Shown: positions 53,528 through 64,000 of the stretch, one piece after another
Layout of the letters: every line of letters starts with the position of its first letter
How positions within the stretch are numbered: the first letter of the stretch is position 1
Source: Liolophura sinensis
Taxonomy: Eukaryota; Mollusca; Polyplacophora; Chitonida; Chitonidae
NCBI RefSeq assembly: GCF_032854445.1
Contig: NC_088301.1
Span: forward strand, 20,703,808-20,767,807
Direction: 5' to 3'
Length of the DNA: 64,000 nucleotides
Translations under genes and position numbers: made by a program
Notes under the pieces: generated by a model
What the model was told of the DNA's origin: nothing
What the model saw: only the letters and a program-made list of their open reading frames with translations
The model's database searches: none

Positions 53528-56500
53528 ATTAAATAAATAAATAAATGTACGTATGCTTGAGGGTTAACGTCGTACTTAACAATTTTCCAGTCATACCACG
53601 ATCAGGAGTCAATAGGTATATGCACATATACTGTGTGTTCTTGCGGCAGGGCGATTCCTTGCCGCTGAAGTGCTGCCACCACTGGAGAATCATGCTGAAG
53701 ACACCAGATATGACACCCCACCCAGTCACATTATACTAACACCGGGCCAACCAATCCAGTTTCCTTCCTCCAACCTCTCAGTATTGAACGCCAACCGAGG
53801 CAATAGAAAGCACCATTTTTAAAGTCTAATATCTCCCTACCCGGGTTTGAACCCGGAACTCCCGACTTCGAGAAATAAATAAATAAAAATCAGTTTACCT
53901 GGACATGCTTAGGCGTAGACAACACGGTTACGACCATGTCAGCGATATCTTTGGCCTCCAAATACTGAAAATAAGCAGAAATTGTTGCAAATGTTTATTC
54001 TCTTAAAACGCAAATGCAAAAACGTATTGTAAGATGTTACTCCGCCTAATGATTGCAGGTTGCAAAGTAATGTTACATTGCAAAGATTTTTAGTGTTTAT
54101 AATGCGGAGAACTACAACTGTCACAGTTTAGTTTAACATTTAACAATACAGTGTTAGATTACAACATCTTCTAAACACTTTGGAAAGTGTTAACCTAACA
54201 TTATAAACGTAATAACATTATAAATGTAATAACATTATTATAACATATCAATTTTAAGAGAGTAAAAAAATAAGGCTACGTGGAATGCAAAGTATTACAT
54301 AAAACAGAATGCAAAGTATTACATAAAACAGAATGCAAAGTATTACATAAAATCAACCAATCTTAAACTGAGAGGGTAATTGCCATTTTTTAAACTGTCC
54401 ACTTGGTGTAAACCATGAATTTCATGACAAGCTATCGATTAACCACTTGTCTACTACCAATATAGACATGTAAACGTTTGTCACTAAATTACCGCAGGTT
54501 TGTGGTTTTCCTCATGCACCCTGGTTTCAGCCGCCCATAAAATTGACCGCTATCGTTTAAGTGAAATATTAAACTACAATCAATCAATTAAATAAATGAA
54601 GACTGACAGAAAAATGCAGAATATATAATTGAAAAAAATCTTGATTACGGCGTTAAATATCTGTCGTTGAAGACCACATGTGAGAAAGTCCTTAGGAAAT
54701 TGTCAAAGGTCGGTGGTTTACGACGGAATTCCAGAAACTACCACCCATGAAACTAACCACCATCATACAAGTGAAGAACTAAGCAACGGTCAAATAAATA
54801 AACAAATAAATAAAGGATTACATTAAGATTAAGAAAAGTTTATGATAATGAGATTACTTGTCGGGTGTTGTATGTCTCCGCGGCTCCTGCCTCTCCCATC
54901 AAAACGCTGGCAAAGTTCGTCTTCACCAAGCCTGGACTAATACTCTGAAAGAAATCAGGGTGTAGCAAATCGGCTTTAACATGTAGCACAGAACATATAG
55001 TGGTTTGTACCATCTCCGTGTAATGTGAACACAGATAACATTACAGGCAATGTGTGATACACCCAAAATGTAATAGACAATACCCAATTAGTGTGTTATA
55101 GATAGTATAACAAATAATGCAGGCCTTGTAATAAGGAATGCAGAAAAACGTAAAAGAGAATGCATATTGAATGAAATGATTCATTTCTTTGACTCTGATT
55201 ATTATATCCAACAATGTTTCACTTAAACGATGGGCATTATGGATACTGGGTAATTATTATTTATTGCTGATTTTTTCTATCTGTTTATTTATTTTTGGGT
55301 AGGCGATTTTGCGTTTGACCGCCTTCGCCTGGTTGCCTACCTAACAAACCCGCTGACTTAAAGCGGCAGCCATTGCCACGGTATACACGACGAAATACTT
55401 AAGCGTGTGTCAGCCAGGGTCAAAAAGAAAACGAGTAATATAGATGTAACCCAAATAGCAGACTATATATGAGTGTGGTTCAAATATGCATGATAATCTA
55501 TAACCCAGTAGAGGGCTGCGTGGCCGAGTGGTTATCGAGCTGGCGCAGTATATTGACTCAGAGGCTTCTCACAATTGCGGAAAATAACAGTAAAGATAGA
55601 GTGATAAGCAGTACAGAGTGAATATATTGGGAGTGTAATGGGTGGGATCAAATACAGAGCAACACCTGTACGAAATTATATTGCAATAATGAGTATACAG
55701 AAATAGTGCAATAAGCACCATATACATGACGTGTGAATGCAATCATAGAAGGCATCATAGAAGGAGAGTAATTGACCAGATGGAGTATTACTGACAGTAT
55801 AGATGGAGTGTAATTGACAGTATATATGGAGTATAACTGACAGTATAGGTGGAGTATAATTGACAGTATAGATGGAGTGGAATCGACAGTACAGATGGAG
55901 TATAACTGACAGTATAGATGAAGTATAACTGACAGTATAGATAGAGTAATATTGACAGTATAGATGGAGTATAATTGACAGTATAGATGAAGTATAACTG
56001 ACAGTATAGATGGAGTATAATTGACAGTATAGATGAAGTATAACTGACAGTATAGATGGAGTAATATTGACAGTATAGATGGAGTATAATTGACAGTATA
56101 GATCAAGTATAACTGACAGTATAGATGGAGTAATATTGACAGTATAGATGGAGTATAATTGACAGTATAGATGGAGTATAACTGACAGTATAGATGGAGT
56201 AATATTGACAATATAGATGGAGTATAATTGACAGTATATATAGAGTATAATTGACAATATAGATGGATTTGATTTGATGGGTGTTTTACGTCACACTCAA
56301 GAATATTTCACTTATACAACGGTAGTCAGCATTATGGTGGAGGGAAACCGTGTAGAGCCCGGGAGAAACCCACGACCATCCGCAGGTTGCTGAAAGACCT
56401 ATGGCCGGAGAGGAAGCCAGCATGAGCTGGACCTGAACTCATACCGACCGCATTAGTGAGAGGCTCCTGGGTCATTGCACCACATTGGCATTCTAAGCAC

Positions 56501-59500
56501 CTCGGCCACGGAGGCCCCTTAATATACGTTGTGTATAATTGACGATACAGATGGGATGTAACAGACAGCACAGATGGGGTATAAATTGCAGTGTAGATAG
56601 GGTGTAAATAGCAGTATAGATGGGGTTTAAATGGCAGTATAGATAGGGTGTTAATTTCAGAAAAGATGAGTGTAAATGTCAGTATAGATGGGGTATAAAT
56701 AGCAGTATAGATCGGGTATGAATAGCGGTATGGACAGGGCGTAAATGGCAGTATTTATGTGGTGTAAATGGTCATATAGATGGGGTTAAATGGCAATAAG
56801 GGCGGGGGTTAAATGACCGTATAAATGGGGTGCAAATGACAGTGTAAATGGGATGTAAATTATATACATGGAGTGTAAATGCCATAAATGGTGTAAATGG
56901 GTAGTATAGCTGGCGGTACAGAGCAAGCTTATCAAAACAATATTGATCCCATACTCCTTAAAGCGCATGCGTCGCTCTACCTTTCGATTTACATCACTGC
57001 TACCACTAACAAGTTTTGTACAGCAAGCTTGAACAACTCCGAGGTCATAGGGGTCAAGGTGATGAATCTAAGCGTTGAAAAAGACAATCATACACAAGCC
57101 GTCAAACAGTTAGGATGTTCCAGGTCAATGATCCCAAGGGCAATTCCCAATATGACGTAAAACACTAGCCACCAAAGAGCTAAGAAAATATATGAAGTCC
57201 GAAAATAGAACGAAATCATGCATGAGAAGCAGTCCAAAGTTTTCACTGATGTTATGAAGACGGCAAAGTATGTTCTAGGCGACTGAGTGAAATCCGTGTT
57301 CAAATTGTGTATCATGCAAGAATATCAGTCACAGGAAAGGATGCCAGAAAAACACAAACATTCCGTCTCAACCTTTGTCTCTAATAACACTTTATACGCT
57401 TGCATTCTCTTTATCCGGAGTATGTGATGATTATGTGAACATGCTTCTAGCCAAAACTTAAAACAAATTTATTGATGAATGCTGATTAAATACCTCTACG
57501 GGAGTTATGTGGTTAAACCTAAAGGCTCCAAAGGTCAAGCTTGTCTAGTGGTGGCAGTGTTGTGAAGCGAGCACAGGGAGCAGCACATACACTATAAGGT
57601 GTATGTATAGATCCATCCATTGATTCATTGTTTATGAAGGGAGAGGACTTCAGTAAGCGCACCCCGTGCACAAAGTCAGCTCTGTTAATAGACTGGTTAC
57701 TGATTATCAGAGCACTTAAAATGATAAGTAGGATACGGTTTGACAGACCCATTGTTTTGCAGATGTTCTATACACTAACTAAACAACACCGTTCTGATGA
57801 ACACATGTCTTTATTTGCTCCAGTCCACCACTTTGGGTTTTCTAGAAAGCTAACCACCACATGCCTTTCGCATGATATAATAATGAAAATACATCTACCG
57901 GCGCTGTCTGTGATAAATATGAAGTTTCAATGAAAAAAAAAAAACAAGAAGGAAAACACCTTTATTCATTAATTAATTCATTTCTGCGACGTCAAAATAT
58001 GTTATTGTGGGCTGTGTTCATTGGTGTAGCAAAGTGTCCGTAGAACCTAAATATGCATATATTCTTACACTGGTTTTGCCAGCGATTTGGAAGTGTTCTA
58101 GATCAGTGACGTCTAATAAATTGTAATTAACATCACCGCATGTTTTTTTACCTAATTCTGCTTACACCATGGTTCTATGGGGGGTGGGGGCGTATAATTT
58201 GATACTATTTAAGAATTTAAATAAACGGTTAGAATACGACCTTAACTCAGGTACATTGGTAAGAGGCTGTATTTCTCTGGTTATGTGTGACCATTTACCA
58301 GATATCACACTGTCGTCTCTACTTTTACTCACTTTACTGGACGTGTTTAACTATATATTTAATTATATATCACGCAGCTGGCTTGTCAGGTACAAGTATC
58401 TGGCTAAGAGCAATGGATTACTCTGTTTCCGCCACAAAAATTCTGACCGCCAAGGTATATACGAATGGGGCGTTAACCACAAATCAAATGTCTTTGATTT
58501 GATTTGTTTTTTATGCTCTATGTAATCAAGAATATTTCACTTATACGACGACGGCCAGCTTTATGGTGGGAGGAAACCTGGCATACTACTAGCCCTTTAT
58601 GAAACCCAAATTCACATTAATAAATAGATAATTATAACTGTTATGTAGCCCAGTCCTAGATGTTGAATGAACTATAAGGATTTGCTGCTTTCTTTTCTTT
58701 ATTTTTTTTTTGTTTTTTGAACAATAGCATAATCTATTGTAGTGTTTAATTCCGATTAACCTGGTGGCATTAATTTGCTTTAATTTTATTTCAGATTGAT
58801 TAATTTAATTATTTTTATGGTCGTGGGTTTCCCCCGGTTTCCTCCCACCATAATGCTGGCCGCCGTCATAGAAGTGAAATATTGAGTGCGGCGTAAAACA
58901 CCAATGAAATAAATAAATAAGTAAATTTAATTGTTTTTATGAAGTGCTCAAATGACAGTCAGACATTCAGTTCCAATTACAAAATGCGATAGAAATACAG
59001 TATTGTACTAGACTACGGTACCTATATGTATGAAACCTGGGTAAGTCTAACGTCATGCATCTACAGCGCTATCCAGACCATCGCTGTAGTTTGCTGTAGT
59101 CTTCTATATGTCTTATTATGTCCAACTGTTGACATATTTTACGGCACTGCCTCTGTGAGAGATCTGTTACATTCTTCCCATTTTACATTTCACAAATGCA
59201 GATCTGTATTTCTCCATTCACTGTCCTAGAACTACAGTCTGTTTCTTTTAAAGTTTCCCTTTCGTTAGTGAAATGTAACAAGGCAAGCTATATGCATTGA
59301 TATAACGGACGTCCATACTACTGCAAAGAAAAATGCCGTTAGAATACTTATTTTAAACGAATTAGACAAAGTATTATAAATGCATTATATTTGCAATAAT
59401 ATGATCGTTAAACATAGCTTGTGGTGTTGCGTGTCATTAAGGAAAGCCAATTATGGTACTGAGTATGAGTGATTTTAGAGATAGTTGAGTATAGACTACT

Positions 59501-62500
59501 AGTTAAAAGAAACAACCAATATGTCTTTTCGAGTGTGCTGTCTCTGTACGCTACAAATACGGCACTATGAAGGAGACACTCTAATCCCTCTACCAGCGCA
59601 GTTTTAAAGATTGTAAATGAAATATCGACTTGCACCTCTTGACATCTTCAAAAAATGACTGGAATATTCAAGTTGAAGTTGCTGCACGTGGCAGAGCGAA
59701 GTCAATTCATTGAATTAAGAACAAGTTTTTCACATTGAACTTCTCAGAAGGGGTTCATTGACTAACGAAAGCATTAACCGAGTCTCTACAGCTGTCATTT
59801 TCTTCCACATGTAAGAGGTTTTATTTTAAGTATGTTTTGTATCGTAACAATAGTTGACTGACACCAGAAGTAAACTTTGCATGTGGCCATCGATTAGGTA
59901 TGTCCTGCTTCCGTGGACTGAGACTCAGTATACTGTTGTCCGACAAGACGCTTAGATTTAATAAATACTGACACAGGATGCTACCAAAATCAAACTACTG
60001 ACTTATCGGCACAATCAGTCATAAGGTAATGGAGAATCCGATTTTGAAACTCCTCTTAATATCTATGAAATGACACTTTCCCGTCGCCCATTGCAAGCGT
60101 CGTTCTATTGGTTACCACAAGAAAAAACTGTCTAAGACGAACAGCACTCCCACTCTTATAAAACCAATCAGAAATGTATATGGCGTACTCACTGTTACCC
60201 GGATGTGAGAGTCAATACCTCTCAATTCCCAACGAGTTCCTTCCGTTAGTGACGTCAGCGCGAACTTGGTGGCCGAATAGAAGTGAGCTTTCCCAACTCT
60301 GTGACCTGATAAGCTATAACACAAATGGATGGATCGACTCATTTACTGACTAAAACCAGGCAGAATAGAAAATATGTCATTATTATGTATGTGAATGAAT
60401 GATTGACACAACTGTAGTCACACAAATCAATGAATCTTAAAAACACCAGATATGAAACCTGGACCATTCTCAATAAATTTACACCATGCAGCCATGACAC
60501 CCAAACCAGTCATACTTAACGTGGATCGCAATGGCCATTCGGGTCCAAGCTGGAATCACCATTGTTCTTTTCATTCCATTTCGTTACCAGTTAGACTTTT
60601 TTAATTGTTGCTTAACGCCAATCAGTTTGTTAGTTTTCATGGGTGGCGAATATCGGGGTTCCCGGCGTAAACCACCGACCATTGTCAAGTTGTTGACAAA
60701 CATTCCAACATGTGACATACAAATATGTGCACCATTCTGGTTTGCCTATAAATGAAGAATGCAACAATTGTTAGAATGCTCATATGGCCACAGGAGGGCT
60801 ACACATTCCTTGTCCAATGCCGAGTCCAGGTCATTGAAATTCATGTGCCTCTGACCGCGTGTTTGCAACAAAACTTCATCGTGAAAACAGATATCAGTAA
60901 TAGTGTACACATATTTAGTCCGAATTACATTGGACAGGAAAACATCCTCATTACAACCGTGCACCAAAAAAAATGTAATTTTTCACAGTTTTTTGGCACA
61001 CTCTACCTGGGTTTTAAACTCTACATCTTAAGAACATTACCTGTTTATGTTAATGACTTGTCCGTCATCGACTTGCCTCCTTCTCATCGAGCGTACGGAC
61101 TCTCTTGTACAGTAACAAACAGCCATAACGTTTACCTGTACAGATGATTGATTTATTCGTTTTCAATTAAAAATATTTTTATTACCGTTGAACTAAAATG
61201 AGCACACAGTAATCAAAATTTCCCGAATTGGTCCCTTATTTTTGAGAGATATTGAAAAGGCTTTTAAGTAAGTTTATACTTTTATTTTTTCGCAGTTCTT
61301 GTCATTTTTAAAGGTTATATATACCGGAGTATTTGGGCAAACCATATCGATCCTCACAAATTCAATCAAATTTTTGTTATTATTTAAAAATAGTCCTGTA
61401 ATAAAGTTCGTAAATGTGTAATGCGGGTCGCTATATAGTCTTTTCATTTTATCACTATAGGTAGAGGGTAAAGGTACGAGATCTGATATTTTCAGAAAAA
61501 CAATAATATTGCGAACGTAATTTGATTAACGAAGATCGATTTTTTTTACCAAAATCTCTAGTATGGCCTCTTTAAAACTTGAGCCTATGCAATATTTTTA
61601 CAACAAAATGATACTTATGAAGCAACAAAAAAATAAAATATGAACAAAATAATATAGCATTTTTAGGTATTTGTCAGGATTAATGTTCGTGTGGCCCCAG
61701 GTGTTTGAACACTGACATCAATCATTGTCCTCCAGTCTTCGCTGTCACCGTCAATAATAGAAGCGTTCAGCGCGAGGCCGGCGTTGTTGACGCAAACGTC
61801 AACGCCACCCCAGCGTTCCTCTATCGCGGCGAACATCTTCAAAATGTCTACCTCCGATCTCAAGTCACAGCGTATGGGAAAGACATCTCCCATGCTGGAT
61901 TGTAGTTCCTCGGCCAATTCCTGTTAAGATATAATATTATCGAGGATTTAAGAAAATGTTTTTAAAGAAAAGAAGAAGGGCAACATTTACTGCTCACCAC
62001 CAGTAAAACGTTCGCATAAAACAACCATAAATAAGCTATGTATCGTATATTTACAGGTTTTAAGACTCTTCTATCACTACTTACTTGCACTCTTCTATCA
62101 GTACATAAATGAAATCTTTATGTATGTTCATCCCAAAACCATAATTGAATTCAAATCAATTTGATAAACTATTATAATAGACGGTCTATCTTTGTATTCA
62201 CCGTTGCCTTTGCTAATTTCGTTACAAGTTGGCCACTGCTAGCTATCGCTAAGGTAGTGTGGCGCATGCAATGTGCAGAAGAACATAGGGCCTCCGTGGC
62301 CGAGGTGGATAGCACGCCAGCACGGCGCAATGACCCAGGAGCCTCTCACCAACGTGGTCTCTGTGAGTTAAGTCCAGCAACCTGCACATGGCTATGGGTT
62401 TCCCCCGGGCTCTGCCCGGTTTCCTCCCACCATAATGCTGGCCGCCAGCATAAGTGAAATATTCTTGAATTAAGCGTAAAACACCAGTTAAATAAATATA

Positions 62501-63973
62501 AATAAAAAAGTATTAACCCACTACACTTCCAGCAGTTAAATCTGCTAAATCCAAACGCACCTCTGCGTGCGCGATGGAAACTGCATGTGCTCGAATCTAT
62601 TTTCTCAAGCTTTTATCATTTACACTCTCCTTCTTCGTTTACCTTATCTAATCCTTGCTCAAATTAAGCTTTCGTCGCTAAAACGTTTCGCCCTGATCTG
62701 CCTCTTTGAAGATTACGTGAAAAGGTAAAATCGGTATGCGTAACGTCTCTGCATGACGGCACGTACACGCAACGTTTCGTGCGCTTTGTGTCACTTAATT
62801 TTCGGACTGACCGCTGGGATCTTATAGGAGAACGCTGAGAAATTTATTTGTGTTTTTATAAGTTAGGACACATCCTGAAATGCATATTAAGAAATAAATT
62901 TGAAATATTTTATATATATTTTATGTATACAAGCCGGTTAATATGATCGGTAAGGCCCTATTCATACCATCGTTCTATCGTTCCTTCCCCACCCCCGGGC
63001 TCTGCCCGGTTTCCTCCCACCATAATGCTGGCCGCCCTCGTATAAGTGAAATATTCTTGAGTACGGCGTAAAACACCAATCAAATAAATAAATAAATAAA
63101 TCAATAAATAAATAATCGTTCCATCAATTATGGAACGAAATGATGAACCCATTGTGGAAAGCGATAACACGTTGGTCCTACAGTGACTGAACACAGCGAT
63201 GGAACGATACTGCAAAGCGATAATACGATACTGCAAAGCGATGAAATGATACTGCGAAGTGATGGAACAATGGTAGCACCGTTAGCAGAAGTGTGTTATC
63301 GTTTTGTACTATCCTGTCGTTGATTTGTTTCATAGTTTCATCGCTTTAACATGTCGTGCCATAGGCTTAATTCCGTTTTGAATGGTCTCAGTCTGGGCGC
63401 AGTAGAAGAATTTGCTACGTACCAGAAAGCAACCATAACTGAGGACAAAACTACAGATTGTAAGAGTAAGGGCCTTTCGTGTTCCCGTGGCTAGCGAGTG
63501 AGCATAAAACAATAACCCAGGAGCCTCCCGGCAATGTGGTCGATGCATTCGCCGTGACTTCCTCTCTGGTCGTACGTAGGAAGGTCTGCAAGCAAGCCAA
63601 CAGATGGTCGCGGGTCTCCGCGGGGCTCTGCCGGATTTCTTCCCAACATAATGCTGGCCACCGTTGTACGAGTGAAATATTCTTGAGTACGACCAAAAAT
63701 CACAAATTAAATAAATAAATGACATGAGTAATTACCACTTGTAAGAGTGTCGTCAATAATTATGATAATGTACGTCGCTGAGGGTACTGAGTGTTTTACT
63801 GAGGGTTTTTTTTTTTGTGCTGTGCCAGGAAGATGACACACCTGCAGTTTATCTTCACTCCGAGCACATGCTACAACCTTTAGACCATGGCTAGCCAACA
63901 CCCGTGTGATCTGTGATCCGATACCCTTCGATGCACCCGTTACCAAGGCTACTCGTCCACGCCAGCGTTCCAT
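52835..63973 (-). CDS. DHRS11: DHRS11-like short-chain dehydrogenase/reductase
   Basis: Seven coding exons on the minus strand join in phase: 63973-63842, 61920-61717, 61135-61041, 60313-60193, 54944-54858, 53964-53899 and 52876-52835 (stop TAA), total 248 residues. The Rossmann cofactor loop is TGASKGIG (residues 13-20), with NNAG at 89-92. Catalytic residues are Ser144, Tyr156 and Lys160 (HFYSATK). The C-terminus is ILVRPTEQLP. Start MERWRGR and the order of motifs match the vertebrate DHRS11 family (about 260 aa), cytosolic NADP(H)-dependent reductases of keto-steroids and other carbonyls. The loop between SGHRV and HFYSATK is about three residues shorter than in the human protein. A TATTTTCAG acceptor five bases before the ATG suggests an upstream untranslated exon or short N-terminal extension outside the window. 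Intron 4 (54945-60192) holds most of the repeats. Confidence 0.93.
53030..53098 (+). repeat. 20-bp tandem repeat
   Basis: About three and a half copies of 'gtggcataagtaggctaaac' in the last intron of the SDR gene, after a short ACATT run at 52,985-53,010. Confidence 0.75.
53320..53535 (+). repeat. diverged SINE-like repeat with long ATAA tail
   Basis: Variant with 'ggttggtggtttacaccgga', 'ataaaactaaccaccat' and a long AAATA run (53,485-53,545). Confidence 0.65.
53700..53880 (-). repeat. tRNA-derived SINE, type 2
   Basis: On the minus strand it has a clear B-box-like GGTTCAAACCC and the body shared with 10-190. Confidence 0.6.
54270..54355 (+). repeat. 24-bp tandem repeat, three copies
   Basis: Three copies of 'aatgcaaagtattacataaa' plus 'acag'. 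Confidence 0.85.
54440..54812 (+). repeat. two diverged SINE-like repeats
   Basis: Copies at about 54440-54600 and 54660-54812, with 'ggtttgtggttttcc' or 'ggtcggtggtttacg', then 'aaactaaccaccat' and an AAATAAA tail. Confidence 0.6.
55510..55580 (+). repeat. SINE head fragment
   Basis: tRNA-like head only: 'gctgcgtggccgagtggtta' and 'gactcagaggcttctcac'. Confidence 0.6.
55770..56910 (+). repeat. 23-bp satellite split by a SINE
   Basis: Unit 'cagtatagatggagtataat' plus 'tga'. About 21 well-conserved copies (55,770-56,262) and about 16 degenerate copies ('cagtatagatggggtgtaaa') at 56,520-56,910. A minus-strand SINE separates the two blocks. Long minus-strand frames of up to 193 codons are repeat artefacts. 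Confidence 0.9.
56262..56518 (-). repeat. full-length type-1 SINE inside the satellite
   Basis: From 'gatttgatgggtgttttacg' to the tRNA-like head ('ctcggccacggaggcccctt'). It interrupts the 23-bp array. Confidence 0.9.
56950..57300 (+). repeat. dispersed repeats
   Basis: 56,950-57,055 matches 29,135-29,230 in inverse orientation ('accactaacaagttttgtac'). 57,110-57,295 is copy 2 of the repeat at 43,755-43,945. Confidence 0.6.
57525..57630 (-). repeat. dispersed repeat
   Basis: Inverse match to 28,815-28,915, sharing 'actgccaccactagacaagc' and 'gctccctgtgctc' on the minus strand (28.8-kb copy slightly diverged). Confidence 0.6.
57631..58494. other. intron of the SDR gene, no exon seen
   Basis: A 118-codon plus-strand frame at 58169 starts with a favourable context (accATGg) but runs into SINE sequence and has no family features. 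It is not called. Confidence 0.5.
58495..58600 (-). repeat. SINE 3' end, inverted, truncated
   Basis: 'taatcaagaatatttcactt' and 'tttatggtgggaggaaacc' are present. The head is missing. Confidence 0.75.
58815..58925 (+). repeat. SINE 3' end, truncated
   Basis: 'atggtcgtgggtttccccc' through 'gcggcgtaaaacaccaa' to an ATAAA tail. Confidence 0.8.
58926..60192. other. intron 4 of the SDR gene, no exon seen
   Basis: Unassigned intronic sequence between the SINE tail and coding exon 4 at 60193-60313. Confidence 0.5.
60600..60745 (-). repeat. diverged SINE-like repeat, inverted
   Basis: 'ttgttgcttaacgccaatca', 'gtaaaccaccgacc' and 'acatgtgacatacaa' place it with the variant at 53,400 and 54,700. 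Confidence 0.55.
61136..61716. other. intron 2 of the SDR gene, no feature seen
   Basis: AT-rich intron between coding exons 2 and 3. Confidence 0.6.
62287..62505 (+). repeat. tRNA-derived SINE, type 1
   Basis: Plus-strand copy from 'gggcctccgtggccgaggtg' to an ATAAA tail, lacking part of the middle. Lies in intron 1 of the SDR gene. Confidence 0.9.
62985..63112 (+). repeat. SINE 3' half, truncated
   Basis: From 'cacccccgggctctgcccgg' to a long ATAAA tail. The sequence is close to the consensus, suggesting recent insertion. Confidence 0.85.
63480..63722 (+). repeat. tRNA-derived SINE, type 1
   Basis: Plus-strand copy with 'aacccaggagcctcc', 'cggggctctgccggattt' and an ATAAA tail. Diverged head. 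Confidence 0.8.
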
Positions 63974-64000
63974 TGTCTGAAAATAGAAAAATGGCCGTTT

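Noticed and set aside
55648-56257. Two overlapping minus-strand frames of about 190 codons
   Set aside because: Products of the 23-bp satellite read in different frames. No start context or splice support.
58169-58525. 118-codon frame with favourable start context (accATGg)
   Set aside because: Lies antisense in an SDR intron and ends in SINE sequence. No recognisable domain; probably chance.

Overview
This is eukaryotic, intron-rich, AT-rich DNA from an invertebrate. A mollusc or another lophotrochozoan is most likely. That rests on about 25 copies of one tRNA-derived SINE with an ATAAA-type tail, many minisatellites, and animal-type signalling and metabolic genes. The species assignment is inference. 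No intact RNA gene, CRISPR array or prokaryotic feature was seen.

Four host genes can be supported by joining splice phases by eye. (1) About 0.9-4.2 kb, plus strand: the 3' part of a gene for a long, mostly disordered protein I do not recognise, with tandem repeats in its 3' flank. (2) About 9.1-11.8 kb, plus strand: a 375-aa protein whose C-terminal domain resembles the permuted papain-fold (LRAT/NlpC-P60-like) group; its first coding exon may be the ATG alone. (3) 23.7-49.7 kb, plus strand: a 26-kb gene with at least 15 coding exons. It encodes a TIR-like domain, a long helical region, a kinase-like domain with altered catalytic residues, an acidic linker, a second and more degenerate tyrosine-kinase-like domain, and a tyrosine-containing tail. 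This is the standout locus. From 27,072 to the stop every junction keeps frame (1,108 codons plus stop). The join from the TIR exon to 27,072 is unresolved. (4) 52.8-64.0 kb, minus strand: a near-complete DHRS11-type short-chain dehydrogenase/reductase in seven coding exons (248 aa).

The rest is repeats. A decayed non-LTR retrotransposon (ORF1, endonuclease, reverse transcriptase, RNase H; minus strand, 38.1-42.5 kb) sits in an intron of the TIR-kinase gene, in the interval where the second kinase domain should have an alpha-C/beta-4 exon that I cannot find. Minisatellites occur at 2.0, 4.4, 21.2, 22.6, 25.9, 33.2, 43.2, 44.8, 45.5, 49.9, 52.2 and 55.8 kb. Two copies of a small element with terminal inverted repeats lie at 7.1 and 26.9 kb. 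A 500-bp segment is duplicated at 14.6 and 17.3 kb.

The TIR-kinase gene looks like an innate-immune or cytoplasmic signalling adaptor built from a receptor-adaptor domain and two probable pseudokinases. A minisatellite upstream of its first coding exon contains four perfect CRE octamers. Exons were joined by eye from GT/AG sites and reading frame, so individual boundaries may be wrong by a few bases.
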